A DNA stretch of 64,000 nt from Drosophila pseudoobscura (taxonomy: Eukaryota > Arthropoda > Insecta > Diptera > Drosophilidae): NCBI RefSeq assembly GCF_009870125.1, contig NC_046683.1, forward strand, positions 21,151,001-21,215,000, given 5' to 3'. The notes beneath the pieces were generated by a model. That model searched no databases, had not been told where the DNA came from, and was given only the letters and a program-made list of their open reading frames with translations. A program made the translations under genes and the position numbers. Shown one piece after another: positions 1-12,585 of this stretch. How positions within the stretch are numbered: position 1 is the stretch's first letter; each line of letters starts with the position of its first letter.

Positions 1-944
1 TTGAATTACAGTTCACTGGAAGCTGGCATCTCCGATGTGATTATTGGAGACTGCACACAATATTTGATTTGTGCAGAGCCCGTTTGTGTCTGTTTGCTTT
101 CCCTGCAACATGTGGCAACTGTGTTTGCGTAATTAGAGCACTTGCCTGCAACAGATGCAGCAGCGAAGCAACAGTTAACCGGATATTCAAATTATGCGTT
201 TCCAATGATAAGCTCTCATCCCAAATGGCAGTCACCGGAGGAGTGCTTGCTGCTCTTTGTCAGGTTTTGTGCCTCTTATTTTAAAACGTGTCACCCGCTT
301 CCCGTCCTCTTTGGGCTCGAATTGGGCCCATATGACTTTCTCATACGAGGCATGAGATGTGTCAGTCAGATGGAAAGGAAAGGGACGGAGCTACACACCT
401 AGATCTCGTCAAGTTTCCGACTCATTTACTGCGTGCAGGGAAAAGAAACGAGTCGGTACGTGAGTCGGGGTCGTGCGGTAGGACATGGACTAAGCAGCGT
501 ATCTATAGATATATGGGCAACGACATAGCTTTAAGCCTGTAAGCTTTAAGAAGAAACACTGATTGGCACTGCACAAAACGTCCCCAGATTCCGTGGTTCA
601 GTCAAGGAACCAAAGGCTGACTACCCGTTTCCCCGTTTTGCAGGGCTCTTTTCGGATTGGAAATGCGAAAATTTGGGCGGCACTTGCAACTTTCGGGGCT
701 CTTGGAACGAGCATGCACACTGACACAGAGCTTAATGAAATGTTGTCTAAGGAATGCCACACCCACACACACACCCACACATATCACCGCCCACCACTGA
801 AGCGCCCTCGGGCGCCCTCTGCTTACTGAAAGCAGACAGGGAAACATAAAAGCCATAAAATTTCAATTAGGCAAACCATTCTAGAAATTAATTGACAAAC
901 CTTCTCCTTGAGTTTGCAGCACCACGCCCCCCACCCGCTCACCA

Positions 945-964
945 GCACACACACACACACACAC
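945..964. repeat. (AC)n microsatellite
   Basis: Uninterrupted CA dinucleotide run inside unique DNA. A second, imperfect CACACC run lies nearby at 757-782. Confidence 0.9.
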
Positions 965-2453
965 GCACCCTCTGCCACTATATCTACGTATCTTTTTCTC
1001 TCTTGCTTTCTCGCAATTTGCAGCTTTTCAACATGAAAATTAATTTTCGACAATTTACTGCGCAATCTTAAGCAAAAGTTCAACAAAAGCGGCGGCGCAC
1101 TTTTACTCCACCACATGACCAACGCCTGCCACCTGCCACCTGCCACCTAGCTGTAAGGGGGGGAGGAACATGCCTTCGCCGCTCTCAGCCCCACACTACA
1201 GTTAAGCCAAACAATATGCCAGAGCCGCTAAAAGTCTCTTACACTTGTACTGAGGCCTTCCCGCCTAAACTTGATGAGTGTTTCAGGGACACGGGCAGGG
1301 TAGCTTGCCTCTGCACCCCGTAGAGAAATCGTATGAAACTTGAAAAATGACTTGCCTCTCATGCACCGCCAGCCCAGCGAACTCCCAAGTATCAATTCTC
1401 TTTCCACTCCAGCTGTAGTCCTGGGCCCCTCCTCTCCTCTGGGTAGCATGTGAGTGGGGCGACAAGAAGTTATCGCTGCCGTGACTTTGAACCCTCCCGC
1501 TCTCCCGGCCCCTCTCACTCCATATCCGTTTCCGGTGCCAAAATCATCCGCATCTATCTCCGGTTACAACAAACTTGACTCGCTCTAGCTACCTCCTGGT
1601 CCTGCCCACTCTCTTCCTCCGGATCCGCCCCCCTCTATCGCCTTTACCGCTTGCCTTTTTCAACTACATTGTCATTTAATTTTGGCAATAAATGTGAACC
1701 ATTGCCGCCTCCTGGGCTCTGTCCCAGTCGCAGTCGCAGTCCCAGTCCCAGCCCTAGTCCTGCATCCAGTCCCCTCATCCCTCCCATATCCGCATGCGAC
1801 GACATTGTGTGCAAACTGTCTGATAATCGTCTTCCGCCTATTTTAACGTGCTCCATTCAGGCGGCTTCCATCCCCTCCCAGATTTAGTGCACATGTGTGC
1901 GCTAAATTATGCAACGGAAGTTTCTCCAAAAAACTCCTGCTTCCACCACCATCACCACTTCTACCTCCACCTCCACCTCCACTTCCACTCCTACTCCCAC
2001 GCCAAACTCCCTTCCATCGCTCTCGTCCACGGGTGAAATATGATATTACAGCGCTCAAATAAATTACGCGGAAAATTATTATGGCCGAGTCTTAAATGGG
2101 GCGAAGGCGGCCCCCTCAGCTCTCTCTCCCTCTCTCTGGTTCATGCGATAATAGTAATGTAAAATTAATGCAGCTCCTGGCTGCTCCTATCCAATTTATA
2201 CACCGTGTTAAAGAGTCAGATATTTTATTTGATTATCCAAATATTGACTGGCTCAAGACTTCATATGAGTATGTACATTTATGATGTGCAGGCAAAATGT
2301 GAAGAATAATGTTTGTATCTTCCACTGGCCAAATAATTATTTCGACTCCATATAAACACGGCGCACAAATAAGATTACGGAGTGATTACGGATCGCCAAT
2401 CGGCGCTGCTTCAGTCGGCATAGATAAGCAACCAATCGATAAGATAGATAACG

Positions 2454-2505
2454 AGGAGCGAGCAGTGAGGAGCGAGCAGCGAGCGGCGAGCGGCGAGCAG
2501 CGAGA
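2454..2505. repeat. GCGAGCAGCGAG-type short tandem array
   Basis: Degenerate tandem copies of an 8-12 nt GAGCAGCGAGCGGC unit, directly before the DINE-like fragment. It is purine-rich and untranslatable over any useful length. Confidence 0.6.
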
Positions 2506-2507
2506 GA

Positions 2508-2845
2508 TATGGTCATTCTCTATAGCTTTGCGTTTTTGGCTTTCTCGTATCTTCTCGTATCTGTGGATGCCACAGATATTTGTCCTTTGTGGGGACAAAA
2601 GAGGCGAGTTGATGATGTACACTTGCAACAGAGTAGTGTATCACAGTAGTCTGGATACAAAATTTGGTTGCTCGTGTTCTTATAGCCTCTGAAATATAGA
2701 AGCTCGTTGGTACGAACAGAGTGACATGCGTATATCGACTTGGCTTTTGATGCTGATCAAGAACTGACCTCCGAGCTCTAGGGGGTTGGAGTCGCATCCT
2801 TCTGGGTGTCACGTCCACTTTCACCGCAAATCTAATACACCATTA
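2508..2845 (-). mobile_element. Old DINE-1-like (Helentron) fragment
   Basis: Read on the minus strand, this matches the better copies at 6169-7296 and 22272-23280. Shared landmarks are the GGATGCCACAGAT and TTGTCCTTTGTGGGG blocks, the CACAGTAGTCTGGATAC block, the TGATGCTGATCAAGAA block, and the TGGTGTATTAGATTT end. It lacks the GTCY microsatellite and both termini. It is the most diverged copy in the window, so probably the oldest. Confidence 0.65.
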
Positions 2846-3791
2846 TCCTGCTTGAGTATCGAATCAGTGAATCAGCAAATAAACAACATTTCGAGGAAGT
2901 GTACTTACATAAGAGAAGCCCATAATCTCTATTTGTTCAGTTTGAGATTGCAAATATCCTTTTCTATGATGGTTAAAACCAAATGAATTTTCGAATAAAC
3001 CAAATTTTCTACATTGCTATTGGGTATTATACCATTAGCTAGATGTTGGTAGCCCAGAAATAACTTGCAGCCGCGTAGAACACCTCATCAGAGAAACAGG
3101 TTATTCGATTTTCGCAATTCTCTGTCTTTTTCTAAATCAAATAAAATAATAATTTTTTCAGGTACTTGTTTTCTGTCCAGACGAGTACGTTTAAAGGGTA
3201 TTCGTATCTAGCCTACTCTGCCGTTGTCCTTGTTTACCACGAATAAAAGGCTAAATGAAGTGGAAGCAAGGAATTTCACACAGTTCGCACCATTTCCAGT
3301 CCCTCTGATGCCTCCGTTCCCACGCACATGTGAACTGACTGACTAACTTACTGCGTGGTGGGTTGGGGGTTGGGGGTTGGTGGTCAGATGAGTGGCCAAG
3401 GGGGATTAGGTAGACAACTGTTTACGGGGTGGAAGAGGACACACAACAAATAAACGAGCAAAACAAAACGGTGCTGAAACCAGAAAACGTAACGAAAATA
3501 AACCAAATATCCCGGCATCCCATGAAGGAGCGTTTGCTCGAAGAGCAGGACAGCCCGCTCGAATGGAGTCCAAGTTACGAGTGGGAGCCCTTGGATCCTT
3601 GGCTTGGATTGGATTGGATTGGTTGTGGTTTGATACTCGTATGATGTGGGGAGATGGATGGGAAAATTCCTGTAAGAATGCTCAGTTTTAACTCGAAAAT
3701 CAGAAGAGCATAGAACGGAAAGCCCTATCTTCTCCACCTTTCTCCTTAGTCCATTGTCACAGGCCCCTCCTGTTGCTTGCCCACCATTCCG
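2846..3791. other. No gene seen
   Basis: Unique-looking DNA. The only notable item is a G-rich, telomere-like stretch at about 3359-3383 (GGG-TT-GGGGG-TT-GGGGG-TT-GG). ORFs on both strands are without recognisable domains. Confidence 0.5.
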
Positions 3792-4226
3792 CTATTGGCG
3801 GGGCATCACAAGTACTTCATTATTGCGCTCGATTGTGCACGTGTAGTCCTTGGACCCCCAGTTGCGGGACTCTCCGCTGGCCACACGTAGTCGAAGAGTG
3901 CGGTCCGAAGAGGTGAGACGAGCCTTGGCCCAGGCCTGATCTGGGGAGCAACTGGCGACTGGGCTGCAGGGAGCCATCCCACAGGACACATTACAGCATT
4001 TCATTTGTTGTCCTTCACATTCTCTTTTCACACTTCCACACACGGACACGGACACGGACACAAACAAAGGGAATCCTAGGGCCCACAGGAACCCACTGGG
4101 AAACAGTGGTGGCTGCGCTACCTTCTCCATTGCAGTGTGGCAGCCCCACACCCTCATCCAGAGAGTCACACTGCCAGGCCGCATTCCCCCTCTCTGCTGC
4201 AGACCGCAACTCTGGCCGTCTGTCAA
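3792..4226 (-). CDS. Possible coding exon, unrecognised (weak)
   Basis: A 144-codon open frame on the minus strand, with no family I recognise. Its C-terminal third (about residues 85-144) is less biased than the surrounding ORFs. It reads like a folded extracellular segment, with Ser/Thr/Arg beta-type runs and a single Tyr-Thr-Cys. Two polypyrimidine/CAG acceptor-like sites (CCCTGCAG and CTCCCCAG) lie just before that segment, so a terminal exon of about 165 nt ending at the stop is possible. The upstream part contains a Val-Ser repeat from a GTGTCC tract and is probably not coding. No partner exon was found. A chance ORF remains the main alternative. Confidence 0.2.
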   Translation of the reverse strand: MTDGQSCGLQQRGGMRPGSVTLWMRVWGCHTAMEKVAQPPLFPSGFLWALGFPLFVSVSVSVCGSVKRECEGQQMKCCNVSCGMAPCSPVASCSPDQAWAKARLTSSDRTLRLRVASGESRNWGSKDYTCTIERNNEVLVMPRQ

Positions 4227-5261
4227 ATATGCTAGAGAAATATTTCAAATTGTGCTGCTAAAAATTGAACAACCTCCAGCCACGTGACCCCGCCAAAGCT
4301 CCTGCTTCTGCTGCTGCTGCTGCTGGCGCTGCTCCTCCTCTTGCTACTCCTTTGTCCACTGGGACTCCTACGCTACGCCAGCCCCAGATCCACTCTGAAA
4401 TTGGCAAGCCCCCAGGTTTCTTCCACTTTTTTTTGTCGAGTGTATTCATTTCATTTATTTATTTGGTATTCAAAGCGCGGGTCGCTCTACCTGCCCCACT
4501 CAGCCGTCCTGCTGAAGCTGCTTGAGAGTATAGAATTTCATTATGTGTACCTCCACTTTCTCTCGGTGTGTGTCATTTTAAAGCAGAACATGAAACACTC
4601 CTAAATTATTCATCCTGCTATGGACAAAAAAAAACAAGAAAGAATATCATTTCATTTTTTATTTTTTATTTTTAGTCGTGTCTAATTTTGAGCCACGCAG
4701 AGAAGATTGCCAACCTGGAAATGACAGCCATAAATGGGGAAAATCTTGAACATAAAGCTGGGGCACTCACTGGCTCCCTGCAACGGAGTTGCGTGAATAT
4801 CTGTTGCTGAAATAATCAAATGCAGATGAAAGGGATAGACTTCACGATTGAGACCTGTATAGTTATATAGATAAAGGCAAAGCCTACTCATCGAATGCTT
4901 CAAATGTCTTTTAGCGATATTGAAAATATCTGATAGCAAAATTCGGAGTGCATTTAAACCCTATCAAAGGCTCGATAACCGTCCTTAAGCTTTACATATC
5001 AGTGTAAAGTACCTAGAAAATTGTCAGTATGGTTTAGATTCATGTTTGAGGACCAGATAAATATAGAAAAAATGACGGGAAACGCATTTATAGATATGTG
5101 AAATTTGTATGTGATTTTTGATATATACATCTATACAATTAATTATCCTTATCCTTATCCTTATCCATATCGAATAAAAGCGAATTTAGAAATACATCAC
5201 TTTTGCATCATCATTATGAACTTTTCATGAATATCAACTTGTGAAATCAGTATACATATTA
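4227..5261. other. No gene seen
   Basis: Includes a CTG/CTC-rich tract (about 4300-4350) that makes spurious poly-Leu and poly-Ala frames, and a short CTTATC tandem at about 5144-5169. The remainder is AT-rich non-coding sequence. Confidence 0.5.
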
Positions 5262-6168
5262 TTTATTCATTTATTTACAGCGAGGTTAGAGTTGAAACTT
5301 TTAGCCTAGCTTATTTACAAATAGCTCTGATTACTGGGTCCTTCGGCTATGCTTTTATTATATTATATTATTATTATACTTATTATTAGATGGGTTTTAG
5401 ATTCGATTAATTGGTATACATTTGTTTCTATTAAATAGCTTATGATTTGGTCAATTTCAGTTTTTGAATGTTAGAGAAGATTTTGAAACGTATGTCTGTG
5501 AGTTGTGAGGATGATCAGTCTTTAAGTTAATGTTCTATAATTATTGGGACGTTGTTCTGGCAATTCGTACAAGTATTTGTTTAAGTAGGATCTAGATAAT
5601 GTTTGTGAGTTATTCTTGTTCATATGTATGTATGTCCTAGTCTTAGTCTCAATATTTTTGTCCTTGATGTGGTGTTTTGGTCTAGTCTTTTGGAGAATTG
5701 GTCAGCTGGTTGGTAAGCATGTTACTCTTGAGATGTATATTAATGTCTGATATATTGTTATTGTGTGTATATTTAAGGAGCATTATTGAGGCTGGTTTCG
5801 CTTTTTGGTCGGCTAATTCGTTTCCTTTTATATTTTTATGGCCTGGGATCCAGAGAAGTATTATTTTTCGATATAATTGTATTAAAAGAGATCTAATTCG
5901 AGATGCATAGTAGTTAAAGTTACCGGGGTTACTACGAGAATGTCTTGAACAGAGGATAAGGAGTCTGGACATATAATATATTTACCGCACATAGACTTAA
6001 CAATTTGTATTGCCTCGTATATTGCTATGATTTCGGGCGAAAAGATTGAGGAAAAGTTTTGTAATAAGCCCACTTTTAAAGTATTTGTTTCCGTTGTGAA
6101 GGCGAATGATGTGGTATTTGCAGTTTTCGATCCATCCGTAATTAGAAAGGTTAAAACCATTTAATTGG
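5262..6168 (-). mobile_element. 3' part of an I-like non-LTR retrotransposon
   Basis: The minus strand encodes a decayed RNase H domain followed by an AT-rich 3' UTR that ends in a short TAAATAAATGAATAAATAA tail at about 5262-5280. RNase H after the reverse transcriptase is typical of I/LOA-type LINEs, so I call it I-like. The 5' part (EN and RT) is missing. The truncation point coincides with the start of the DINE-like element at 6169, so either that element inserted here or the two simply abut. No continuation was recognised beyond 7296. Confidence 0.6.
5685..6160 (-). pseudogene. I-like LINE RNase H domain, frameshifted
   Basis: Two overlapping minus frames (5882-6160 and 5682-5972) together give an RNase H. 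The first has the ITDGSK aspartate motif, then an SPEIIAIYEAI glutamate segment and a DSLSSVQ aspartate segment. The second resumes with WIPGHKNIKGNELAD, which carries the His and last Asp. A single frameshift near 5890-5970 breaks the frame. The order and spacing match the LINE-type RNase H seen intact at 17002-17349. It is non-functional as it stands. Confidence 0.65.
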
Positions 6169-7296
6169 TTTTTATACCCGATACTCGAAATGAGTATTAG
6201 ATTTGTGGTAAAAGTGGATGTGTGTAACGTCCAGAAGGAATCGTTTCCGACCCCATAAGGTGTATATATTCTTGATCAGCATCAATAGCCGAGTCGATTG
6301 AGCCCTGTCTGTCTGTCCGTCTGTTCGTCCGTCCGTCCGGCCGTCCGTCCGTCCGTCTGTCCGTCCCTATTAGCGCTTAGTGATCAAAGACTATAAGAGC
6401 TAGAGCAACGACATTTCAAATCCGGACGTCTGTGATATGTCACTGCTACAAAAATATTTCAAAACTTCGCCCCGCCCACTTCCGCCCCCACAAAAAACGA
6501 AAATCTGTGACATGCACAATTTTAAAGATACGAAAAAACCAACCAACCAACGCAGAATCGTAGAGGATGACAATATGTTCTAGAGCGTAAAATCTAAACC
6601 AGATCGTATAATTATTATAGCCAGAATCAAGAAAACAATTTCATTCTTTCTCGCTCTGTCTCTCTCTAACACACAGGTTTCATGGTCGGTTTTGCCAATT
6701 GCAAAATATGAGTTCAAGGATCTCAGAACCCATAAAAGCTAGAGCAACCAAATTTGGTATCCACACTCCTGTGATACCGGACCTTGACCGTTTCGTGTCA
6801 AAATTTCGCCGCACCCCCTTCCGCCCCCGCAAAGGACGAAAATCTGGGGCAACCACAAATCTCAGAGACTATTAAGGCTAGAGTAACCAAATTTGGTATC
6901 CGCACTACTGTTAGATCCCACTATAAAACGTATATCTCACAATTTCACCGCACCCCCTTTCGCCACCACAAAGAGGGAAAATCTGTTCCATCCACAATAT
7001 TGCAGATTCGAGAAAACTAAAAGTGCACAATCATATAGAATGACCACATCTATCCGGTTGCTGAATCTGGTTCAGATCGGATTATTTTTATAGCCAAAAG
7101 GAACAAATCTATTTGCAGTGGCTACGCAGCGCCTGACGTCACGCTCAGACTGATTTTCTGTCTCTCTCGCACGCACTCTTTGTCGTGTCGTCTAATATTA
7201 GCGGCGTCTGCCGGAGGAGAGCCATACTGACTTAGTATCGGGTATAAATGTAGAGTTGCGGTGTCCGCAGCAACTCACAACGTTCCCTCTCGTTTT
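6169..7296 (+). mobile_element. Near full-length DINE-1-like (Helentron) element
   Basis: The element starts at TTTTTATACCCGATACT and ends in CCCTCTCGTTTT. The start is echoed as an inverted AGTATCGGGTATAAA near 7234-7249. A GTCY microsatellite (GTCTGTCCGTCC units, about 6305-6364) follows the ATCAGCATCAATAGCCGAG block. A short hairpin (AGTTGC...GCAACT) sits about 30 bp from the right end. This architecture (subterminal inverted repeat, GTCY array, 3' hairpin, no coding capacity) is that of DINE-1/INE-1, a non-autonomous Helentron. It presumably relies on a helicase supplied elsewhere. Confidence 0.75.
6305..6364. repeat. GTCY microsatellite of the DINE-like element
   Basis: Tandem GTCTGTCCGTCCGTCCG units. 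The same tract appears in the copies at 19414-19816 and, reversed, near 23229-23250. Confidence 0.85.
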
Positions 7297-8117
7297 AAAT
7301 CTGATAATAATATGAAAATCATCTGCAAAGGCTGTGAATCAGAGATTTCGATGGAGTATACATATTAATCGATTGCCAATCGATGCCTGCTCGATCCAGA
7401 TCTCTGAAATCATGTTGGGTCTTTCAGTTAGGGCAGGTTTCTTGAATTAAATGAATTCTACGACTTCCGTGGCTGTCTTATCCTATTTTCCACACATTTA
7501 TTGGCGGATCTTGGATCAAATCCATTTTTAAATCTTTAACAAAAGCTCTATTCCCTTAAAAACTTCAGCCCTTCGAGGTGTGCCTGGTCGGGGTCACTAG
7601 CTCATTTTTGTCCTGGTGATTGAGTTTTCGGATGATTTTTTAATTAGCAAATTATAGCTGTGCAGGTCACATGACTTACGGATACAGAAAACGGGAGAAT
7701 GAACAATCGTTCGGTCCGAGCCCTTTCCACACATGACCCGTTCGGACCGCAAAGGCCTTTCATTTGCCTAAGTAACCGCAATGACGATGATGGGGTCGAT
7801 GTTGATACTCTATATACGCCGCAGAAAATCAAAGCGGAAGATGGAAACCCATTGGAGCGCAGATAAAGGCGATACAAGGGATTGAATTTAATAAATAAAA
7901 AGAAAACTGTTTGGTATCTTGTATCTGTATCTGGGCTCACATTTGATGAAATATCTCGTATGTTTCGCAGAAGATTCAATGAAATTTGAATTTACTTTGG
8001 AAAAGAAGGGCGGTGGGAAGAAAAATGCTCCAGTGAAAAATCAATTTAACTCAAAATTAGATTTTCAAAATCAACAACAAACACACACTGTGAAGGAGGA
8101 CATTAGCGGACCCCCTT

Positions 8118-8150
8118 CCACACACACACACACACACACACGCACACACA
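8118..8150. repeat. (CA)n microsatellite
   Basis: CA run with one CG interruption. Confidence 0.9.
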
Positions 8151-10479
8151 TATGTACACCCAAAGTTTAAATATGAGTTTGGAAAAAAGTTTCGTTAGGC
8201 GTAAATATTTTTTGTGTGGCAGCCGGCTTCGACTTCGACTTCGGCTCCGGCTCCGGCTCCTGCTCTGTGCTCCCATTCGACGGACAGGACCCGGCAGGAC
8301 TCCGCCAACGCCAACATACGTATAACCCTAAGGTTCCTGTTTATCCTTTTCTCCCAGGCAGAGCACGAAAACTGCCGTCCCAGTGTTTGATTTATGCCGG
8401 TTGAATTTTAAAATTTCCCTTTCTTTGCCAGCCCGAGAAGAAGGCACACGCCAAATCCGATTAAGTTTTCACAGAGGAACCCTCCCAGCACTCACACAAC
8501 ATGTGTGCAAAGAGTTTTAAAAAGATCAAAAAAGGAGGCAAAGTGATGTGGGAGTTCGAAAAACTTGCTCAGTTTTCAATCTCGAGGCAGAGTTGCGGGC
8601 TTTGTTTCCCCCGACCTCCTTTTCGTGGCACAAAGAAAAGCGAAAGGATTCAATATTCCAAGAAAAAAGCACGCGACCAGCAACATCAACTGCAAAAACG
8701 TTAGAAACCGAAACAAATCAAAGTCTTTGAAGTGCCAAGGGCGTGTCGAATCTCTCCCAGGCGTCAGCGCCGCTAGGGGCACGACCTTGCTAAATAGTTG
8801 ACATGTCGCACACCTCACAAACCCTCAATGACAGACAGTTTGAAGTTTGTCAACTTGCTTGGGCTGCTCTATGTGAAGTGGCCTAAATGGATTTCGTCAA
8901 ACCTTAGGCAGCTTTAAGGCTATACTGCTATAAAGTCGCTGTATCAGAGCCACAATCCCAGCAATCGAACCTGAACATTTTTCATTGAAGTATTCTTCAT
9001 GGAAATGTACGAAATTTTTGCAAGGGGAAATTGATTTAAACTTTTAACAGCTATAGTAAGTTTCTCAGGCGCTGAATTGGAAGCCATGAGCCGGATATAC
9101 CAGTATCAGTAACCGATTTTGAATGGGCTGTGCAATATATAATTCAATTTTGACTTGAACTTGAACAAGTACTCATAGCTAGACAGCTCAAGGCGCAGAA
9201 AGAGTATTCCCGCGAAAGCAAAGTTTTACAGTATTTCACGTTTCGGGGCTTGCCGAAACCATTCCATTTTCATTTCGCGCTCTGGTTTCGGCGTTTCGGT
9301 TCGTGTTGGCATTTTTATGACTCTGTCACCTTGTTGACGACGCTGTCGCCAGCGAATGACTGGCATGGGGGAAGTACATAATTTGGTAATACAATAATTA
9401 TTGAGACTGTCGGAAACAGGGGACCCGGGCGGCCCGGGTGGCGGAGGCGCAGGCGTATCCTGGCCTAATCATTAATGACTTTCCGTCAACTTGTCAGCGT
9501 ACAAATGTCATAATAGATTTCTTCACGTTTTTGTTTTTGTTTATTCGAAATTGATGTGGCACCCTAGCTCCGGGGCGGCAAATACCCCCCACCCACGCCC
9601 CCTCTACATAATCTGTCCATTCTCTACCGCAACCCCCTCTAACCGAAATACCAAGTTTAATGATTTTTTTTTTTTTTGTGTTTCCAAAGAAAATGTTCCG
9701 TTGATTTGTTGATGTTGTTTGCTGATAGGCCAACGCTTCCACAGAAATTTTACCAACGCTGCAGCATAAGCAGTGGGGGGTCGATTCATGGACAGGGGAA
9801 GCAAGGGGAATCACTTTTTAACGCCTAATTACCGCAGGAATTTGTTGAATTCTAGACCCAGGTAAACTTGGAACTTTAACTGGAAATTCTTTCGGTTTTC
9901 TCATTAAATCGTAGAATATAACCAATCGAAACGCATTTAAAAGCATGCCGAAAGCCCGTTACCACATAATAAGCCCCATAATTAATAGCCACACAGCCTT
10001 ACGACTTCCAAGCATAACTATAACCATTTCAGATATGAATACACTTCTTTGAATGATGCATTTTTATTAATAGTATAATTTTATGAGATTTTCCTTTGAT
10101 ATCAATAAAATTCTTTCCACCTTTTTTATGAGATCTGAATAAGAGTCCTTTAATCTCTTTATATAATCTGAAAAACAATTATCTTTTGCACTTCATCAAA
10201 TTATTATGTCGTATTTTCCATACCTCTTCAAGATTTTCATTGTCATAACCTTCTTTAAGAGTTTCTGTTTAATAAAGTTAATTCAACTTTCCCCAAACTT
10301 CTTTCTTATGTGATCTGAACGATTTCTTCACCAACTTGTTCGCTATATTTTCTGATTGGGATTTTCGTTCTGTTCGGGGCTCACCAAAAGATCTACATAC
10401 CAGATCTCCAGATCTACATATTTTAGCAAAATCAGATCACCTTAAATTTCAAAAAATATATGAAGAAATGCAAGCTCTT

Positions 10480-10977
10480 TAAAAACAGTACAAAAATTAC
10501 TAGCTGAAAGGGAAAAAAGAGACAATGTTATAATGAAAAGCCGAGCTTTCAAGAAGTACTGTAAAGCCTCAAAAACGGGAACCGTCTCTCCATCGTCATC
10601 TTTCTCTGAGGCTGTCTAGGTCTCCCTTGGTAGATAAAGTTTTAAATGCCGCTCCAGACCAAAAGAAACAGAGTCAGGACATGAAGGGGGAATGTACTCG
10701 TACCATATATAAGAACAATTCAGCGGAAGGAGAATTCTCCTTCCCGGTAGTACCAGTACGAGGGAGGATAAGGAGCGGACTTGGAGTAGAGGGGCAAACC
10801 AAGGAATGGAACAAGAAACTGAAAACCAACATAAAAAGCCAAAATCTTAGAGCAGTTGAAGACGCCAGACAAGATAAAGTTTACGCTCGATTTTTCCAGC
10901 CCCCAACTCTGTTTCAAGAGGCGACTGGCAAGATGGGGGTTCCCATGCAGGGTAAGCATATTCCGAGGACTTGATTC
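10480..10977 (+). pseudogene. Possible decayed coding segment, unrecognised
   Basis: A lysine-rich frame around 10490-10615 (containing LLAERGKRDNVIMKSRAF) is followed, in another frame, by a 115-codon ORF at 10627-10974 rich in Lys, Gln and Arg. The change of frame with similar composition suggests a broken gag-like or ORF1-like gene. I recognise no domain and no flanking element ends, so a chance ORF is a real alternative. Confidence 0.2.
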
Positions 10978-12570
10978 ACATTGATTTCTGGGCGTTCGGG
11001 GAGTGGGTATGGACGTCGGCGTAGGGGCGGCGGGGGATGGGTGACTGACTCTCAAAACTGTCTCAAGGCGAGAACGCGTCGAAAGTTGTAATTAAAACCT
11101 TGAAGCCAAAGTCGCGACAGAACCAACAAGTCAGGCCGAGTCTTTCCTCAGGGCGAACTTACTCTTTACAGAGACAAGAGGGTATAACATCTACAGAAAC
11201 CTCTTTGATTCCATGCCCATCCGAACACATAACATATAAGCTATAATAGAGGGAGAACTTGGCTCTGTGAATTATTGTGACATAAAAAAGGATATGTTTG
11301 AGATCTTTACTGATTTTGGACATGAGATACATATATGTGAGAGATACTTGCACGTATGTGATTACATATGTATGTATGTATGTTAGAATGGAGGTGGAGA
11401 AAGAGCAGAAGACAGCGTTTCCGATCGCTGCGGTAATTACGAATCGTTGGTCGATGACCCATCACATATTTGTACCCAAAAGAACAAGCTATGTATACTG
11501 GATATAAATATGTATACACCAACGGTGTATACAAGTTCTCTTGCAACCAGTAAAAGCTATTTCACAATTATTTACTTCATGAAATCTAAGGGTATTCGTT
11601 TGGCTACGTTTTAAACAAACCGAGGACCAGCACAAGACCAATTGAGGTACGAAAGTTCCAAACTTTGTCTATGGCGAAAATTTGGCGGGCTCTGCCACAG
11701 CTCCGAGCAGCAAGAAATGCCCTGCCCACCAGAAGTATTGATTCTCGCCCAGCTCTGCTTCCCTTCTCTGCCATTCGCCGCTTCACACCCAACACTCAGC
11801 CCCACAGGCCGAAGTCGAGGCCAAAGTTTGCATTTTTCGCCAGACTTGATTTCTTTGCAGTTTTTCACTGGAGTGTGTGTCATGCTAATTATAAATCGAA
11901 ACTTCCGTCGACACTTTGTCAACTGCAAGAAGTCTGCCGCTCACCCTTTTCCCTCTCCCCATCCGCCCGCAGTTACCCCACGAAGCCCCACCTTTGGCGC
12001 TTGTCCAACCCGTTCACTGGCGTGTCTTCCACTTGGCACTTTTCCGACACTTTCAGTGATTCTGTCTCGAGCCACTTTGTAAGGGAATTAAATTCAATTA
12101 AATTAATGCAGCTCTCAACTTTTGGTTAAATCTTCCAATTGCCAAATCGTTTAAGCGTTTAACAATATTCGGTGGGAAAATCAGAGTTCCGTCTATTTAA
12201 ACCGGAAACCGATTTCCTCTTTAAACTACTTCCTTAACTTCGAAAAAGCTCAGATTCATTGGAGTGCAGAGACTACCCAATCAAGTTAGCAGTCTTGAAA
12301 TAAAATCTGAAGTAAACGATCTTATATTTGGCTCTAGTTGCCTTGTCTTTGATTGTTCCCGAACTCTCAATGGAATTCGTTGCCATAAAAATATATAAAT
12401 ATCTTCGAAAAAAATAAATGCATCTTCCAGGAGAAAAATTAGCCTCATAAGCCAGAGACGAATCAGAAATTGAACCAAAACCAGAATCAAAGGCTTAATC
12501 AGATCTTGGTCTGGTCTGGTCTGGTCAGGTTCGACCCTCGAATACCTTTTCCAGTTTATTTTATGGAACA

Positions 12571-12585
12571 CCTTACCGCAAAAAT
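12571..12585 (+). repeat. 5' target-site duplication of the LOA element
   Basis: CCTTACCGCAAAAAT recurs exactly at 17952-17966, immediately after the element's 3' tail. Up to 3 bases at the edges are ambiguous (G at 12586/17967; CC could belong to the tail). The perfect match shows a target-primed insertion that is still young. Confidence 0.9.

Larger units (their letters stand above)
1..2507. other. Gene-free unique-looking DNA with simple repeats
   Basis: I see no convincing gene here. Open frames are short and low-complexity. CA-rich tracts lie at 757-782 and 945-964, a CAGTCG/CAGTCC hexamer array at about 1722-1762, and a CCACCT/CAC-rich triplet tract at about 1943-1998. These are ordinary Drosophila intergenic or intronic features. 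A GCGAGCAGCGAGCGGC-type tract at about 2454-2505 ends beside a DINE-like fragment. Confidence 0.6.
7297..12570. other. Gene-free stretch with simple repeats
   Basis: No recognisable gene or domain. It contains a CA microsatellite (8118-8150), a GACTTC/GGCTCC hexamer tract (8226-8262), a T-run at 9664-9677, and three closely spaced AGATCT palindromes near 10388-10420. A possible decayed coding segment at 10480-10977 is described separately. The rest has the AT-rich, homopolymer-rich look of Drosophila intergenic DNA. Confidence 0.5.

Noticed and set aside
5148..5169. CTTATC repeats as a CRISPR-like array
   Set aside because: Six-nt units without spacers in a eukaryotic context; a simple microsatellite.
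11642..12129. Two overlapping 146-154 codon ORFs
   Set aside because: Mutually overlapping in different frames, Ser/Pro-rich, no domain, no splice or promoter evidence.
12525..12545. GGTTCGACCCT resembling a tRNA T-arm
   Set aside because: No acceptor, D-arm or anticodon stem could be folded around it; it is preceded by a GGTCT repeat.
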